Assembly (NCBI GenBank): GCA_903846025.1
Contig: CAIMZP010000015.1
Location: forward strand, 1 to 35,576
Source: an uncultured beta proteobacterium
Lineage (GTDB): Bacteria > Pseudomonadota > Gammaproteobacteria > Burkholderiales > Burkholderiaceae
Reading direction: 5' to 3'
Length of the DNA: 35,576 nt
Below the pieces are notes generated by a model. It ran no database searches and was not told where the DNA came from. It saw only the letters and a list, made by a program, of their open reading frames with translations. Every line of letters begins with the position of its first letter. Position 1 is the first letter of the stretch. Positions 35,573 to 35,576 of this stretch are shown here, one piece after another. A program made the position numbers and the translations under genes.

Positions 35573-35576
35573 TCAG

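Overview
The window looks like one chromosomal contig from a low-to-moderate GC betaproteobacterium of the Burkholderiales. A Polynucleobacter-like freshwater bacterium is my best guess, inferred from gene content and protein style rather than a search. There is no phage or plasmid backbone and no CRISPR array. The right end (from about 35540) reads as Illumina adapter, and the left end finishes with the first 7 bases of the same adapter. The window is therefore probably a whole contig, and its last bases are not genomic.

Layout. 1-141: 5' end of an IS3-family (IS150-like) element on the minus strand. 166-2981: a gamma-glutamyltransferase-family hydrolase of the YwrD/HpxW type (-) and a secreted alpha/beta hydrolase (+). 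3212-7180: a minus-strand operon for a SsuABC/TauABC/ThiXYZ-type ABC importer (ATPase, permease, binding protein) followed by an amidase, probably uptake and hydrolysis of an amide compound. 7181-8124: 0.94 kb without a convincing gene. 8125-9347: a CBS-less arabinose-5-phosphate isomerase and a RelE/HigB-type toxin-antitoxin pair, bracketed by a 21-bp inverted repeat.

9609-16688: tRNA-Asn and thiamine biosynthesis. thiD (+) converges on a minus-strand thiC-thiO-thiS-thiG-thiE operon headed by a clear TPP riboswitch. A DUF4743 Nudix hydrolase of the TNR3 type, known elsewhere to clear damaged thiamine diphosphate, lies just upstream. 16854-19691: an inverted pair of perfect DnaA boxes, tRNA-Arg(CCT), a small membrane-protein ORF, an MFS transporter and a class III CoA-transferase. 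19770-24223: parE-parC (topoisomerase IV).

24288-28515: XdhC/CoxI-like, MocA-like, RidA-family, CoxE-like VWA and CoxD/MoxR-like AAA+ proteins. These are maturation factors of molybdenum hydroxylases, but no hydroxylase subunits are present here. 28681-29408: two small periplasmic c-type cytochromes. 29477-35539: a GntR/FCD regulator divergent from methylmalonyl-CoA mutase, MeaB GTPase, acyl-CoA carboxylase beta and the start of the biotin-carboxylase subunit. This is the propionyl-CoA to succinyl-CoA route, with a palindromic operator astride both divergent promoters.

Regulatory signals are the richest part of the window: a TPP riboswitch whose mutually exclusive pairings can be read directly, a toxin-antitoxin operator between the -35 and -10 boxes, a hairpin that could hide the Shine-Dalgarno of the GGT-family gene, and several genes whose -10 box lies so close to the start codon that leaderless mRNAs are likely.
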